NCBI GenBank assembly: GCA_021773235.1
Contig: JAJFKL010000030.1
Span: forward strand, 186,001 to 250,000
Length of the DNA: 64,000 nucleotides
Source: Gammaproteobacteria bacterium
GTDB taxonomy: Bacteria > Pseudomonadota > Gammaproteobacteria > Eutrophobiales > Eutrophobiaceae
Direction of reading: 5' to 3'
The notes beneath the pieces are model-generated. The model was not told the origin of the DNA. It ran no database searches and was given only the letters and a program-made list of their open reading frames with translations. Below, one piece after another: positions 8,927-19,128 of the stretch. Both the position numbers and the translations under genes were made by a program. Each line of letters starts with the position of its first letter. The stretch's first letter is position 1.

Positions 8927-9559
8927 TTAACTTCTACCTAAATCATCGAGTTTCATTTGCAAAACCGATTGAGCATCAGCAGATCCCTTTGAGTTTACTA
9001 GTGACTTTTCATAGGCTCTTATTGCTTCATCAGATTTACCTTGTATGACATAGATGTCACCGCGCAATTCATCATAGCGAGCAACAAAATCACCGGGTTT
9101 GCTTACATTCAATGTATCACTTGCGAGTTCAAGCTTATCGCTAGCGATTAAAACTCGTGCCAAGCGTAAGCGTGCAATATGCTCAAATTCTGCTTGTGAA
9201 CTATTTTCCAGCACCCAACGAAAATGTGTCTCGGCTTGCTCGAGTTCGCCAGCTTCAGCGGCAACTTTACCTAGCATTAGCGATGCAAATACAGCATAAG
9301 TGCTGGCATTATAGTCATCAAAAATGCGGTTGGCATAAACCAGAACATTTTCCTCGTCATTGGTACGTGCAGCAACGATCATCTGTTCATATAGTACTGA
9401 AGCCTGTTCGGCTTGCACTACCATATGACTGTCATAGGCGCGCCAACCAAAGATTGCGGTAATTCCTATAACAACACCGGCAATAATCGACTTACCGTTT
9501 TCGTTCCACCATTTTTTTATGGCTTCAACTTGTTCTTCTTCTGTCTTGTAAACATCCAC
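8927..9559 (-). CDS. yfgM: YfgM-like ancillary SecYEG translocon protein
   Basis: This 210-residue protein has a short cytoplasmic start (YKTEEEQVEAIKKWWNENGK), one membrane helix at about residues 22-42 and a periplasmic region of TPR-like helices. This is the layout of YfgM (formerly UPF0070), which works with PpiD at the Sec translocon. Its place between hisS and bamB is the standard one. It runs into bamB with a 1-base gap, suggesting coupled translation. About 110 bases without a gene separate it from hisS. Confidence 0.9.
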   Translation of the reverse strand: MDVYKTEEEQVEAIKKWWNENGKSIIAGVVIGITAIFGWRAYDSHMVVQAEQASVLYEQMIVAARTNDEENVLVYANRIFDDYNASTYAVFASLMLGKVAAEAGELEQAETHFRWVLENSSQAEFEHIARLRLARVLIASDKLELASDTLNVSKPGDFVARYDELRGDIYVIQGKSDEAIRAYEKSLVNSKGSADAQSVLQMKLDDLGRS

Positions 9560-9670
9560 TTCTAAAGTCTCCTGGGAGTTCTTGATTGCTCAGTGTGGTG
9601 GTACCACACGCAGAGGGCGCACATTATAACGTGGGTTTTACGTTTGTTTAGTGCTATTTATGCTAATAGG

Positions 9671-10942
9671 CTAGAACGACAAGCTTGTACGGAGGAAATT
9701 TGCTATTTCAGGCCATTTGATGACTGTTTGTGGGGTATCCGCTCGTAAAAACTTGATAGATACCTGATTTTGCGTAATTTCATCTTCCGCTAGCACAAGC
9801 GCGAGTTTTGCCCCGGATTTATCTGCTTTCTTGAACTGGCTTTTCAGACTGCCACCACCACAATGAGTCAAAACCCTAAGGTTAGGAAGCTGGTCTCGTA
9901 GTTGTTCAGCCAACAAAACTCCACGTTCGGTTGCTTGTTCTCCGGATAATATTAAATATACATGGGGTGATTGCTTATCTGGCATTTTGCTAACATCAGT
10001 TAATTCCAGTAAACGCTCGAGTCCCATTGCAAATCCAACAGCGGGTGTTGGCGTAGCGCCGTGGTGTTCAACCAAACCGTCATAACGCCCACCAGCACAA
10101 ACGGTGCCCTGTGCGCCGAGTTGAGTAGTAATCCATTCAAAAACCGTTTTTCCATAATAATCCAGACCCCGGACAAGCCTTGGATTCACCTTATATTCGA
10201 CTCCAGCACCATCCAGTATCTCCTTCAGGCCAGCAAAATGATCGGCAGACTCACTATCGAGGTGCTCTTCCAATGTTGGTGATTCGTTAATCAAGTCCCG
10301 CATATCAGGGTTTTTGCTATCGAGTATACGTAACGGGTTTTGTTCTAGCCGTACAAGACTATCATCATCAAGCTTGTCTTTATTGGAAGAGAAATAATCG
10401 ACCAGTATTTTTCTGTAATTCGCACGTGAGTCACTAGTTCCGAGAGAATTTATTTCAAGGCTAATATCACTTAGATTCAATATCTTCCATATTCGATCAC
10501 ACATTAATATCTGTTCTGCATCTATGTCAGGACCAGTAAAGCCAAATGCTTCTACACCTATTTGATGAAATTGCCGTTGTCGTCCTTTTTGTGGGCGTTC
10601 GTGTCGAAACATGGGCCCAATATACCAAAGTCGTTGGGTTTGATTATGGAACAGGCCATGCTCAATCCCAGCCCGTACACAGCCGGCTGTTCCTTCAGGT
10701 CTTAACGTTAAACTGGTTTCATTTCTGTCATCGAAGCTATACATTTCCTTGGAAACAATATCTGTGTTGTCTCCGATAGAACGTTTGAAGAGCTCAGTTT
10801 TTTCAACTATTGGGAGGCGTATTTCCTGATACGCGTATTGCTTCAGGATAGAATTGATGGATTCTTCTAGGTATTGCCAGCGCGGCGTGTCTTGCATGAG
10901 TATGTCATGCATACCACGAATCGCTTGTATCTTAGCCATCAA
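9671..10942 (-). CDS. hisS: Histidyl-tRNA synthetase
   Basis: This 423-residue class II synthetase shows motif 1 and 2 regions (motif 2 [19 protein letters not shown]), the two histidine-specific motifs ([15 protein letters not shown] and CAGGRYDGL) and motif 3 ([12 protein letters not shown]). It charges tRNA-His in the cytoplasm. Length fits the family. It follows rodZ after 74 bases; ispG, which often separates these two genes in gammaproteobacteria, is not here. Confidence 0.97.
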   Translation of the reverse strand: MMAKIQAIRGMHDILMQDTPRWQYLEESINSILKQYAYQEIRLPIVEKTELFKRSIGDNTDIVSKEMYSFDDRNETSLTLRPEGTAGCVRAGIEHGLFHNQTQRLWYIGPMFRHERPQKGRQRQFHQIGVEAFGFTGPDIDAEQILMCDRIWKILNLSDISLEINSLGTSDSRANYRKILVDYFSSNKDKLDDDSLVRLEQNPLRILDSKNPDMRDLINESPTLEEHLDSESADHFAGLKEILDGAGVEYKVNPRLVRGLDYYGKTVFEWITTQLGAQGTVCAGGRYDGLVEHHGATPTPAVGFAMGLERLLELTDVSKMPDKQSPHVYLILSGEQATERGVLLAEQLRDQLPNLRVLTHCGGGSLKSQFKKADKSGAKLALVLAEDEITQNQVSIKFLRADTPQTVIKWPEIANFLRTSLSF

Positions 10943-11016
10943 AAATCTCCAATAGTCGCTTAAAAAAAGCGCAGTTTAGCAGAAAGAAACGAATGTATTT
11001 ATGAACAACTTTATTG

Positions 11017-11928
11017 TTATTCGGGTAATTTGAATCGGGCAATACCGTTATTGGAATAACGCGAGTGATTAAATGCTTTGCCATTAAATTTGATAGTGAC
11101 GCCGGGTGAAAAGCCGAATAATACGCTAAATGGCGCTGTTCCATGAATGGAATATGTTTCACCGCCTAGCGCAAGGTCATGAAATAATTTTTTATCATTG
11201 GCATCATTTATTTCAATCCAGGAATCTCGTTTCACTTCCAAATCAATTTTGTCAGGGCCTGAACCGGTGTTAGAGGATGGTGATTTATTATCAATGCCTT
11301 CAATAGGTAATATGCCAAGTGTTTGTTCGCCATTATCCGATTGCAATTCAAGTGTGTCGTCATGCTTGTCAGTCGTCGGTGAAGGAGATTCAACCTCTGG
11401 GATATTTTTAGGCGATTGCCATGAGTCTGGGTGGTTTATGATATCGTATGTAATATCAACACCATTAATAGTTGTTTGCGAGTTGTAATTTGCCGGTTCA
11501 TTCATTGAGGAAGTCTCAACAACAAAGTTACTTTGGTACCAGATTAACAATAACAATACGAGCCCCAGAGTTATCAGGTAGGTGAATGCTTTAACAGGTT
11601 TATCACTGCTACTCACCTGCGATGGTTGTTTCACTTCAGGTAAAATCTCGGGTGGTGGTTGAGGCGAATCGGAATTATAAAGCGTAATGATATGATCCGG
11701 ATCGACACCTACTATCTTGGCATAACTACGTAGATAACCTCTCACATAAGTTGCAGCGGGCATTCCTTCATCACTGTCTTGTTCAATTGACTCAACGATT
11801 TTTATATCGAGGTGAGTACGTTTTGCAATCTCTTGTGACGATAGGCCCTGTTTTTCACGTTCAGTACGAAGTACCCGCCCCGGCGTGTCAAATGCTTCTG
11901 TGTTATTATTGTTTGAAGTTTCAGACAT
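11017..11928 (-). CDS. rodZ: RodZ-like cell-shape protein (HTH, membrane helix, DUF4115)
   Basis: This 303-residue protein begins with a Cro-like helix-turn-helix (LRTEREKQGLSSQEIAKRTH, about residues 19-38), has one membrane helix near residues 114-132 (LITLGLVLLLLIWY) and a periplasmic DUF4115-type beta domain at the end (WIEINDANDKKLFHDL). RodZ links MreB filaments to the wall-synthesis machinery. Its start codon overlaps the pilF stop by one base (TAATG), so the two are translationally coupled. The linker between membrane and beta domain is long and rich in Ser, Pro and Asp. Confidence 0.88.
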   Translation of the reverse strand: MSETSNNNNTEAFDTPGRVLRTEREKQGLSSQEIAKRTHLDIKIVESIEQDSDEGMPAATYVRGYLRSYAKIVGVDPDHIITLYNSDSPQPPPEILPEVKQPSQVSSSDKPVKAFTYLITLGLVLLLLIWYQSNFVVETSSMNEPANYNSQTTINGVDITYDIINHPDSWQSPKNIPEVESPSPTTDKHDDTLELQSDNGEQTLGILPIEGIDNKSPSSNTGSGPDKIDLEVKRDSWIEINDANDKKLFHDLALGGETYSIHGTAPFSVLFGFSPGVTIKFNGKAFNHSRYSNNGIARFKLPE

Positions 11929-12704
11929 TATTGAATCCTTGATTCACGTAATAGCGTTGCTTCTTGAGAGTCGGGATAATTATTTTTCAACTGTAACACA
12001 TAACTGGAAACGGCATCTTTGTCACCGAGTTCTTGTTCAATCTGTATTCCGAGCCAGAGACTTTTTGCGGAATGACGGGCAACTTGCTGGTAACGTTGTA
12101 AGTAGCCCCGTGCCGATAAATGATTTGGAATATTGAATGATATTTCACACATTTTTATCAATGCTTGTGGGACACTCGGGTTTAATTGCAATGCTTGTCT
12201 ATAATACTTCTCAGCGTCATTTTCTCTCTGATTATTACTAAGACATAAGCCAGCGTTAGTAATAGCAATCTCTGGTGATTCATATAATGGGTTTGCTGCG
12301 GCCTTTAAGAATGTTTTTTCGGCTTCTTCAAGCCTGTTTTGATGACACAGATAATTACCATAGTTATTGAGTGTGGACGAATCATTGCTATTTAAGCTCA
12401 ATGCACGTTTAAAATTCTTTTCAGCTTTTTTGTTATCGCCAAGCTGTTGATAGAGTAAGCCAGTGACATTATATATTGGTGCATAAGCTGGATCGGCTTT
12501 TTTTGCTTTATCCAGATTTTTTAATGCGTTTTCATACGCCCCCTGTTTCATATACTCAATGGCTAGATCAAGATTAGCAGCTGCAACCTCATTAGTAGTC
12601 TGTGATGCGCTTATGTTTTGATTCGATGGGCGAACCTGATTACAGGCCGTAAGTGTAATAAATACTGCTAGTATTAAAATTATATTTTGTTTTAGTAGTG
12701 ACAT
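11928..12704 (-). CDS. pilF: Type IV pilus assembly lipoprotein PilF/PilW (TPR)
   Basis: The open frame is longer, but the ATG at 12704 is the likely start: it gives a lipoprotein signal with lipobox LTAC and overlaps the rlmN stop by one base (TAATG). The mature protein of about 240 residues is built of TPR units (AIEYMKQGAYENALKNLDKA and similar). PilF is the outer-membrane pilotin that helps the PilQ secretin assemble. Its place between rlmN and rodZ is conserved in gammaproteobacteria with type IV pili, so pilus genes are expected elsewhere in the genome. Confidence 0.9.
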   Translation of the reverse strand: MSLLKQNIILILAVFITLTACNQVRPSNQNISASQTTNEVAAANLDLAIEYMKQGAYENALKNLDKAKKADPAYAPIYNVTGLLYQQLGDNKKAEKNFKRALSLNSNDSSTLNNYGNYLCHQNRLEEAEKTFLKAAANPLYESPEIAITNAGLCLSNNQRENDAEKYYRQALQLNPSVPQALIKMCEISFNIPNHLSARGYLQRYQQVARHSAKSLWLGIQIEQELGDKDAVSSYVLQLKNNYPDSQEATLLRESRIQ

Positions 12705-13792
12705 TAGATTAACTCTGCTTGGTGCTTTTGATGCCGGGCTGCTTTTGAGGCTACTTTGCCAACAAGCTGACCACAAGCTGCATCTATATCATCACCACGT
12801 GTCTTACGTGTAATGGTGAATATTCCCGCCTTCATCAAAATATCTCTAAATGCGTTAATCGTATCCATCTCCGAACAAGTATAATTCGTCCCCGGGAATT
12901 TGTTAAACGGGATTAAGTTTACTTTTGAAGGTAAGCCCTCCAGGCACTTCACAAGTTCACGTGCATCCTGAAGACTATCATTAACGCCGTTAAGCATGAC
13001 GTATTCAATTGTAACCGCATCATCATCCCGCCCTTCAGAAAAGCGTTTACACGCAGCCAGTAGATCGATCAATGGAAATGAGCGGTTAATCGGGACAATA
13101 CTATTACGCAATTCATTGTTACTGGCATGTAATGAAATGGCGAGACTCACATTTGTATCATCTTTCAATCTGTCTATCTCGGGGATTATCCCTGAAGTGC
13201 TAACAGTGACGCGTCGACGTGCAAGACCGAATGCGAGGTCATCTGTTAATAGATTTATGGCTTTGAGTACATTGGCATAATTGAGCAATGGTTCGCCCAT
13301 ACCCATAAATACGATATTTGTAATCATGCGTTTGCCGCTTTCAAAACAACCGAGTGCTTTGTTAGCGATCCAGACCTGGCCGATTATTTCACTGGTAGTC
13401 AGATTACGGTTAAAGCCTTGCTGGGCGGTTGAGCAAAACTTGCAGTCCAGCGGGCAGCCGACTTGTGATGAAATACAAAGCGTACCTCTGTCATTCTCGG
13501 GTATGAATACAGTCTCAACAGAGTTTTTGTTATCTAACTGTACAAGCCATTTGCGTGTACCATCCTCAGATTTTTGTTCAGTAATGATTTCCGGTAGTTT
13601 AATGACGGTATTTTCTTCAAGTTTGCTGCGTAAGCTCTTACTCAAGTTGGTCATTGATGGATAATCAATGACCCCATGATGAAATATCCATTTGATAATT
13701 TGTTGCGCGCGAAAAGATTTATCACCAATCTCATCGAAATAAGCTTCTAGAGATTCTCTATCATAATCAAGGAGATTGGTTTTATCAGTCAT
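12704..13792 (-). CDS. rlmN: Dual-specificity 23S rRNA/tRNA adenine-C2 methyltransferase RlmN
   Basis: This 362-residue radical-SAM enzyme carries CPLDCKFC at about residues 111-118 as its cluster motif and the conserved start of the domain (GTLCISSQVGC). RlmN methylates A2503 of 23S rRNA and A37 of some tRNAs, using a protein-bound methyl on a C-terminal Cys (AACGQL near residue 345 fits). It sits 6 bases after ndk and overlaps pilF, as part of one operon. Confidence 0.96.
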   Translation of the reverse strand: MTDKTNLLDYDRESLEAYFDEIGDKSFRAQQIIKWIFHHGVIDYPSMTNLSKSLRSKLEENTVIKLPEIITEQKSEDGTRKWLVQLDNKNSVETVFIPENDRGTLCISSQVGCPLDCKFCSTAQQGFNRNLTTSEIIGQVWIANKALGCFESGKRMITNIVFMGMGEPLLNYANVLKAINLLTDDLAFGLARRRVTVSTSGIIPEIDRLKDDTNVSLAISLHASNNELRNSIVPINRSFPLIDLLAACKRFSEGRDDDAVTIEYVMLNGVNDSLQDARELVKCLEGLPSKVNLIPFNKFPGTNYTCSEMDTINAFRDILMKAGIFTITRKTRGDDIDAACGQLVGKVASKAARHQKHQAELI

Positions 13793-13798
13793 GCCTTT

Positions 13799-14245
13799 TT
13801 ATCGTGTTTGTGGGCAAATTTCATTAGTTTTAAAGAAAAAGTCAATTTCTCTTTGAGCGCTAGCGCTACTATCTGAACCATGTATCGCATTTTCGAGGGC
13901 GCCATCTTTTTGTTCATGTTCGGCATAGAGGTTACGAATAGTACCGGTTTCTGCATCTTTGGGGATTGTTGCGCCCATGATTTTTCTCAGGGTAGGGATG
14001 GCATTTTCACCCTCAAGCACCATTACCAATACCGGGCCGGATGTCATATAGCCGGCTAATGAAGCATAAAAAGGGCGTTCCTTATGCTCTTCATAGAGTA
14101 CTTCTGTGTGTTTATCTGACATATGCAGCATTTTTGCTGCTATAACACGAAGGCCTGCTTCTTCTATCATCGCTAAGATATTGCCGGTGTTGTTTGCGGC
14201 AACTGCGTCAGGCTTAATTATCGTGAGTGTATTTTCAAGTGCCAT
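13799..14245 (-). CDS. ndk: Nucleoside diphosphate kinase
   Basis: This 148-residue protein shows the NDK signature around the phospho-histidine (NAIHGSDS, His about residue 122) and the usual N-terminus (ENTLTIIKPDAV). It moves the gamma phosphate between NTPs and NDPs. The length is slightly above the common 141-143 because of a short C-terminal extension. It heads the ndk-rlmN-pilF-rodZ-hisS-yfgM-bamB-der run and is separated from the SUF cluster by 150 bases that probably contain its promoter. Confidence 0.97.
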   Translation of the reverse strand: MALENTLTIIKPDAVAANNTGNILAMIEEAGLRVIAAKMLHMSDKHTEVLYEEHKERPFYASLAGYMTSGPVLVMVLEGENAIPTLRKIMGATIPKDAETGTIRNLYAEHEQKDGALENAIHGSDSSASAQREIDFFFKTNEICPQTR

Positions 14246-14397
14246 TTAACCAAATCTCCCTAGATCATTACTTATTATCAAATCGCGAGATTATACGTGT
14301 TACAGCGTCGTTGATGAAACTACCAATGCCATTAATTTTGTATATAAAGCAGTAATCTAGCCGAAAATGTTAATTAAAAGCTGGAAATCCCGGTAAT

Positions 14398-14736
14398 TTA
14401 ATCCCAACGGTCGTCAGTAACCTGAATTATTCCATTTTCTACACGGACTGGAAATGTCGTGGTTGGCTCATAGGCTGGTGGTGTTAAAGCGTCGCCCGTT
14501 TTCACACAAAAACGAGCGCCGTGGCGTGGGCAGATGATTTCTGAGCCGTCGATGACTCGTTCTGGATCGAGACCACAGCCGAGCATGGGAGAACCGTCGT
14601 GAGTACAGACATCTTCAATCGCATGATATTCACCATCCAGATTAAAGACAGCGATCATGACATTATCAACATCGACCAGTTTTGCTTGTCCGGGTAATAG
14701 CTCCGTTTCCGGCGCGACAGTAAACCAACCCGCCAT
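14398..14736 (-). CDS. Rieske-type [2Fe-2S] ferredoxin
   Basis: This 112-residue protein has the Rieske ligands Cys-x-His (CTH, about residues 42-44) and Cys-x2-His (CPRH, about residues 69-72), each in the right loop. It resembles stand-alone Rieske ferredoxins of the NirD/BphA3 group, which pass electrons in the cytoplasm. It begins one base after sufT and closes the SUF operon. A role as an electron donor for cluster assembly, or simply as a client of the pathway, is inferred from position only. Confidence 0.85.
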   Translation of the reverse strand: MAGWFTVAPETELLPGQAKLVDVDNVMIAVFNLDGEYHAIEDVCTHDGSPMLGCGLDPERVIDGSEIICPRHGARFCVKTGDALTPPAYEPTTTFPVRVENGIIQVTDDRWD

Positions 14737-14737
14737 G

Positions 14738-15295
14738 CTAATACATTCCTGTTTCTAAACGTGCTGCCTCTGACATCATTTCCTGATTCCAGGGCGGTTC
14801 GAATGTAACCTCAACATTTACACGAGTGACATTAGGGACAGTTAATACTTTTGTGCGGACATCATCGGCTAGAAAGTCACCCATACCACATCCGGCAGCT
14901 GTTAGTGTCATTACGATATCAACCTGGTTGCCATCAGCACCGAGAGGCGTGATATCACATTCATAGATGAGTCCAAGTTCGACGATGTTTATAGGTATCT
15001 CTGGGTCATAACATGTTCGCATTTGATCCCAGACTAAATCTTCATCAACGCTGCCATCACCAGTGACTTCTTTTTCAATTGTTTCATCAATGCTGTCTTC
15101 AATTTCAAAGCCAAGGGCATCTGCATCTTTTGCAGCAATCCTGGCGAGGTTGCCATTTACATTTACGGTGTAACTGCCACCCAAAGATTGTGTGATTAAT
15201 ACAACGGTGCCTTCAGGCAATTCGAGTGGCGTGCCGACAGGGATTAAGACTGCTTCGCAATCACGTTCTAAGGTTATTGGTTTGTTTTCTTGCAT
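14738..15295 (-). CDS. sufT: Iron-sulfur cluster assembly protein SufT (MIP18/DUF59 family)
   Basis: This 185-residue protein has the DUF59 core in its second half (DQMRTCYDPEIPINIVELGLIY, then MTLTAAGCGMGDFLADDV) with the conserved Asp-Pro-Glu and a reactive-type Cys in TAAGCGMG. An N-terminal extension of about 80 residues precedes it, as in the longer SufT form. SufT helps maturation of Fe-S proteins in bacteria that use SufU. It lies 9 bases after sufU and just before the Rieske gene. Confidence 0.88.
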   Translation of the reverse strand: MQENKPITLERDCEAVLIPVGTPLELPEGTVVLITQSLGGSYTVNVNGNLARIAAKDADALGFEIEDSIDETIEKEVTGDGSVDEDLVWDQMRTCYDPEIPINIVELGLIYECDITPLGADGNQVDIVMTLTAAGCGMGDFLADDVRTKVLTVPNVTRVNVEVTFEPPWNQEMMSEAARLETGMY

Positions 15296-15304
15296 GACAA
15301 TTAA

Positions 15305-15751
15305 TTATTCTGTTTTAACGGGCGTGTTATCACCTTGCAGTGCTGAATGAAGTGTGTGCCAACAGAGTGAAGCGCATTTCACTCTAGCCGGGTAATCTTT
15401 AACGCCAGCTAATGCAGCTAGCTTGCCGAGTAGCTCAGCATCATAGTCGTCATCGGTGGTGACTAAATTATGGAACTCATTAAATAAAGTTTCTGCTTCG
15501 TCGAGTGTTTTTCCTTTCATGGCATCGGTCATTAGTGAAGCCGATGCGACTGAAATTGCGCAACCCGATCCATCAAAAGCGATATCACTAATTTTATCAT
15601 TAGCGGTTTTTAAGTAGAGTGTGAGTTTGTCACCACATAATGGGTTAAACCCTTCAAGTGTCGTGTCAGCGTTCTCGAGTTTGCCAAAATTACGCGGACT
15701 ACGGTTGTGATCAACTATTACTTCCTGATATAAATCTTTTATATCAAACAT
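15305..15751 (-). CDS. sufU: SufU scaffold/sulfur-transfer protein
   Basis: This 148-residue NifU-N/SufU family protein has the expected ligands: Cys-Gly-Asp in NPLCGDK, Cys in GSGCAISVASASL, and Cys in VKCASLCWHTL near the end. SufU accepts sulfur from SufS in organisms that lack SufE. Its presence in an otherwise gammaproteobacterial SUF operon, with no sufE in the window, explains how SufS is activated here. Its ATG overlaps the sufS stop (TAATG). Confidence 0.93.
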   Translation of the reverse strand: MFDIKDLYQEVIVDHNRSPRNFGKLENADTTLEGFNPLCGDKLTLYLKTANDKISDIAFDGSGCAISVASASLMTDAMKGKTLDEAETLFNEFHNLVTTDDDYDAELLGKLAALAGVKDYPARVKCASLCWHTLHSALQGDNTPVKTE

Positions 15752-17013
15752 TAGTTAAATACCTTCTGACATTTATCGATGGCTTGTATCAAGGCGTCTA
15801 CTTCTTGTCGAGTATTGTAGAAAGCGAATGAAGCCCTGGCCGTTGCTGGAATATTGAACCGTTCCATTACCGGCATCGCACAATGATGACCAGCACGAAT
15901 TGCTACACCTTCGCCATCAAGGATGGTGCCAATATCGTGTGGATGTATTCCATTCAAGGTGAATGAAAGAATACTGGTTTTATTTTTTGCTGTGCCTACA
16001 AAATTCAAGCCAGTAACTTGAGAAGCTTGCTCATTGGCATAATTGAGTAATTCATTTTCATATTGCGCAGCTGCTTCAAGTCCAAGCTCAGTCACATAAT
16101 CAATCGCTGCACCTAAACCAATAACACCTGCGATATGAGGCGTTCCTGCTTCAAACTTATAAGGTAAAACGTTATAGGTGCTTTTTTCCATCGTGACCAT
16201 CTGGATCATGTCGCCACCGCCTTGATAAGGCGGCATCGATTCTAATATGGATTCTTTACCATAAAGCACACCAATGCCAGTTGGGCCAAATAGCTTATGA
16301 CCAGAGAAGACATAGAAGTCACAACCGAGTTCTTTCACATCAATTCGTGTATGCGGAACGGCTTGCGCGCCATCAACTAATACTTTTGCACCAACAGCGT
16401 GGGCTTTATCGATAATGGTTTTGATTGGGTTGATCGTGCCTAATGCATTAGAGATATGGCCTACGGCAACAATACGTGTTTTATCGCTGAGTAATTTTTC
16501 ATACTCTTCGAGGATTAATTCCCCTGCATCATTTATCGGAATATAGTTTAGTTTTGCGCCAGTCTGTTCACTAAGAATTTGCCAAGGGACAATGTTCGAA
16601 TGATGTTCGAGTTCAGTAATAATGATCTCATCACCAGCTTTTAGTGTGTTGCGGCCAAGACTCTGTGCGACTAGATTGATGGCTTCCGTTGCTCCACGTA
16701 CAAACACGATCTCTTTTGTTGAGTCCGCATTAATAAATTCTTTAACCTTGTCACGCGCTTTTTCGTAAATTGCTGTCGCTTTTTCGCTAAGCGTATGCAC
16801 GCCACGATGAATATTAGAATTCGATTCGCGATAGTATGCATCTAAGGTTTCTATAACTTGTTTAGGTTTTTGCGAAGTAGCCGCATTATCAAGATACACC
16901 AATGGCTTACCGTGAACCTCTTCATTCAATATAGGAAAATCTTTACGGATGTTCTCTATGTCAAACGTAGCAGGTGTATTTATTATATTGTTTGCAGTAT
17001 CAGGTTTGTTCAT
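15751..17013 (-). CDS. sufS: Cysteine desulfurase SufS
   Basis: This protein of about 420 residues is a PLP-dependent desulfurase: the cofactor Lys lies in FSGHKLFGPTG and the catalytic Cys in RAGHHCAMP. It removes sulfur from cysteine for cluster building and hands it to SufU. I place the start at the ATG of MNKPD (17013); a GTG four codons earlier (17025) is possible but has no clear ribosome site. It overlaps the end of sufD by 14 bases, a sign of tight coupling. Confidence 0.95.
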   Translation of the reverse strand: MNKPDTANNIINTPATFDIENIRKDFPILNEEVHGKPLVYLDNAATSQKPKQVIETLDAYYRESNSNIHRGVHTLSEKATAIYEKARDKVKEFINADSTKEIVFVRGATEAINLVAQSLGRNTLKAGDEIIITELEHHSNIVPWQILSEQTGAKLNYIPINDAGELILEEYEKLLSDKTRIVAVGHISNALGTINPIKTIIDKAHAVGAKVLVDGAQAVPHTRIDVKELGCDFYVFSGHKLFGPTGIGVLYGKESILESMPPYQGGGDMIQMVTMEKSTYNVLPYKFEAGTPHIAGVIGLGAAIDYVTELGLEAAAQYENELLNYANEQASQVTGLNFVGTAKNKTSILSFTLNGIHPHDIGTILDGEGVAIRAGHHCAMPVMERFNIPATARASFAFYNTRQEVDALIQAIDKCQKVFN

Positions 17014-18343
17014 TAGTAAACTCACGAATTAATGCGGCATCAGGTAATTGGCCAATGACCAGACGTTCCAGACGGTTTCTAATCGGTGCGAAGCTTATAT
17101 TGCTGATAAGTTCGTCAGCAAAGGCATAGGTTAATAAACTGCGAGCTGTTTCTTCATCAATCGCACGTGAACGTAGATAGAACAACATATTTTGATCAAG
17201 TTGTCCGACGGTTGCACCATGGGTGCATTTAACATCATCGGCATATATTTCAAGTTCAGGTTTGGTGTCAATCTCTGCATCATCAGACAATAGTAGATTG
17301 GCATTGTTCTGATGCGCTTCGATTTTCTGCGCATCTTTGTGGACGATAACCTTGCCGTTAAATACGGCGCGACTTTTCCCATTGAGTACACCGCGATAGT
17401 TTTCTGTACTGAGTGTGCGTGGTTTTAAGTGGTCAACACGGGTGTGATTATCCACATGTTGTTTGTCACCGGTCATATATAGGCCATTCATAATTATTTC
17501 AGCGCCTTCAGCTGCAAGTTGCCCATGTATGTCATTGCGAACCAATGCCCCGCCTAGCGAAATAGAATGCGATTCAAGCTTGCTGTCCTTGCCCTGCATC
17601 ACATTCAGGTTACCAATATGATAGGCATTCAAGCTTTCTTGCTGAATCTTATAGTGTTTAAGAATTGCACTGGGTGATAAAGCAACCTCTGTTACTGCAT
17701 TGGTAAAATAATTTGCATCATCAAGACCAATGTAACTTTCAATCACCGTTGCTTCGGAATTTTCACCCATAACGATAAGGTTTCTAGGGTGTGTAGCAAG
17801 AGAACCGTTGCTGTCTTTTGCCAGGTATAAAATATTGATAGGTTTTTCAATAACAGTATTAGCCGATACCTTAATAAAGGTGCCGTTCTGTATAAATGCG
17901 GTATTTAATGCTGTGAAAGGACTAACCTTATCATCCGCATACTTTGTTAAATGCTTCGCCAATAGGACTTGATCATTTGATAAAGCATCCAGCATATTTT
18001 CAACGACTAAACCTTTGTCTAATCCCTCAAGGCTAGAATGTTCTTTTGAAAACACACCATTAATGAAAACCACTTCTATGCAGTCAAGTCCATCAAAGCG
18101 TACGGCATTAATCTCATCAGTACTGATTGAAACAGCTGTTTCAGTTACATTAGAAAATGATTTTTTCTTAATCGGACGTACGTCAGTATATTTCCAGTTT
18201 TCAAGTCTTGAGTTTGGAAACCCGGTCTCTTTAAAAAGGTTTAAAGCTGATTGGCGACTTTCAGAAAACCAGTCATCGTTTTTTAACTGATCAAAGTCGC
18301 TAATATAGTTTTGGATATTGTCGCTCATGTTTTCTGGACTCAC
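17000..18343 (-). CDS. sufD: SufD, SufBCD scaffold component
   Basis: This 447-residue protein has the SufD/SufB beta-helix core, including [21 protein letters not shown], where the Cys and His are conserved. SufD joins SufB and SufC in the scaffold that assembles [Fe-S] clusters. I chose the GTG at 18343 because AAGGAAG lies about 8 bases upstream and the codon overlaps the sufC stop (GTGA); an ATG five codons later is the alternative. Confidence 0.94.
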   Translation of the reverse strand: MSPENMSDNIQNYISDFDQLKNDDWFSESRQSALNLFKETGFPNSRLENWKYTDVRPIKKKSFSNVTETAVSISTDEINAVRFDGLDCIEVVFINGVFSKEHSSLEGLDKGLVVENMLDALSNDQVLLAKHLTKYADDKVSPFTALNTAFIQNGTFIKVSANTVIEKPINILYLAKDSNGSLATHPRNLIVMGENSEATVIESYIGLDDANYFTNAVTEVALSPSAILKHYKIQQESLNAYHIGNLNVMQGKDSKLESHSISLGGALVRNDIHGQLAAEGAEIIMNGLYMTGDKQHVDNHTRVDHLKPRTLSTENYRGVLNGKSRAVFNGKVIVHKDAQKIEAHQNNANLLLSDDAEIDTKPELEIYADDVKCTHGATVGQLDQNMLFYLRSRAIDEETARSLLTYAFADELISNISFAPIRNRLERLVIGQLPDAALIREFTNEQT

Positions 18344-19089
18344 GCAGCTTCTTCCTTGATCCAGTCGTAGCCTTTTTCTTCAAGTTCTAGTGCCAGCTCA
18401 GGTCCGCCTGATTTAATAATCTTGCCATTACTTAAAACATGTACGTGATCGGGTTTAATGTAATCCAATAAGCGTTGGTAATGTGTTACTAAAATAATAG
18501 AGCGTTCTTCATTACGTAAACTATTTACACCTTCAGATACAATTTTTAATGCATCTATATCAAGACCAGAATCCGTCTCATCTAGAATGGCAAGTTTCGG
18601 TTCAAGCACAGACATTTGAAATATCTCGTTACGTTTCTTTTCGCCGCCTGAAAAACCTTCATTAACAGATCGATTGAGCAGATCTTCTTTCATTTTGACG
18701 ATCTTCATCTTCTCTTTGATCAGTCCTAGGAATTCGACAGCGTCTAATTCAGATTCGCCACGATATTTACGTACCGCATTAACCGCCGCTTTTAATAAAT
18801 AAACGTTATTAACACCTGGTATTTCTACTGGGTATTGAAAGGCGAGAAACACGCCAGCCCAAGCACGCTCTTCTGGCGCTAGTTCAAGTAAGTCGTTGCC
18901 TTCGTAAGAAACGGATCCTTTGGTAACCTCGTAACCATCTCTACCGGCAAGTACATTTGCCAGAGTGCTTTTGCCAGAACCGTTTGGTCCCATAATGGCA
19001 TGCACTTCACCTGCTTTTACGTTCAGGTTTAAACCTTTGAGTATTGCTTTGTCACCAATCTTTGCGTGTAAATCTTGAATGTCTAACAT
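18340..19089 (-). CDS. sufC: SufC ATPase of the SufBCD complex
   Basis: This 249-residue ABC-type ATPase has Walker [10 protein letters not shown] (about residues 35-43), signature [10 protein letters not shown] and Walker [13 protein letters not shown]. The TDSGLD form and the KKRNE signature are characteristic of SufC rather than transport ATPases. It powers rearrangement of the SufBD scaffold. It lies 39 bases after sufB and overlaps sufD. Confidence 0.96.
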   Translation of the reverse strand: MLDIQDLHAKIGDKAILKGLNLNVKAGEVHAIMGPNGSGKSTLANVLAGRDGYEVTKGSVSYEGNDLLELAPEERAWAGVFLAFQYPVEIPGVNNVYLLKAAVNAVRKYRGESELDAVEFLGLIKEKMKIVKMKEDLLNRSVNEGFSGGEKKRNEIFQMSVLEPKLAILDETDSGLDIDALKIVSEGVNSLRNEERSIILVTHYQRLLDYIKPDHVHVLSNGKIIKSGGPELALELEEKGYDWIKEEAA

Positions 19090-19128
19090 TGTTTCTTCCT
19101 AAATAATAAATTCTTTAGCCGATATTCA

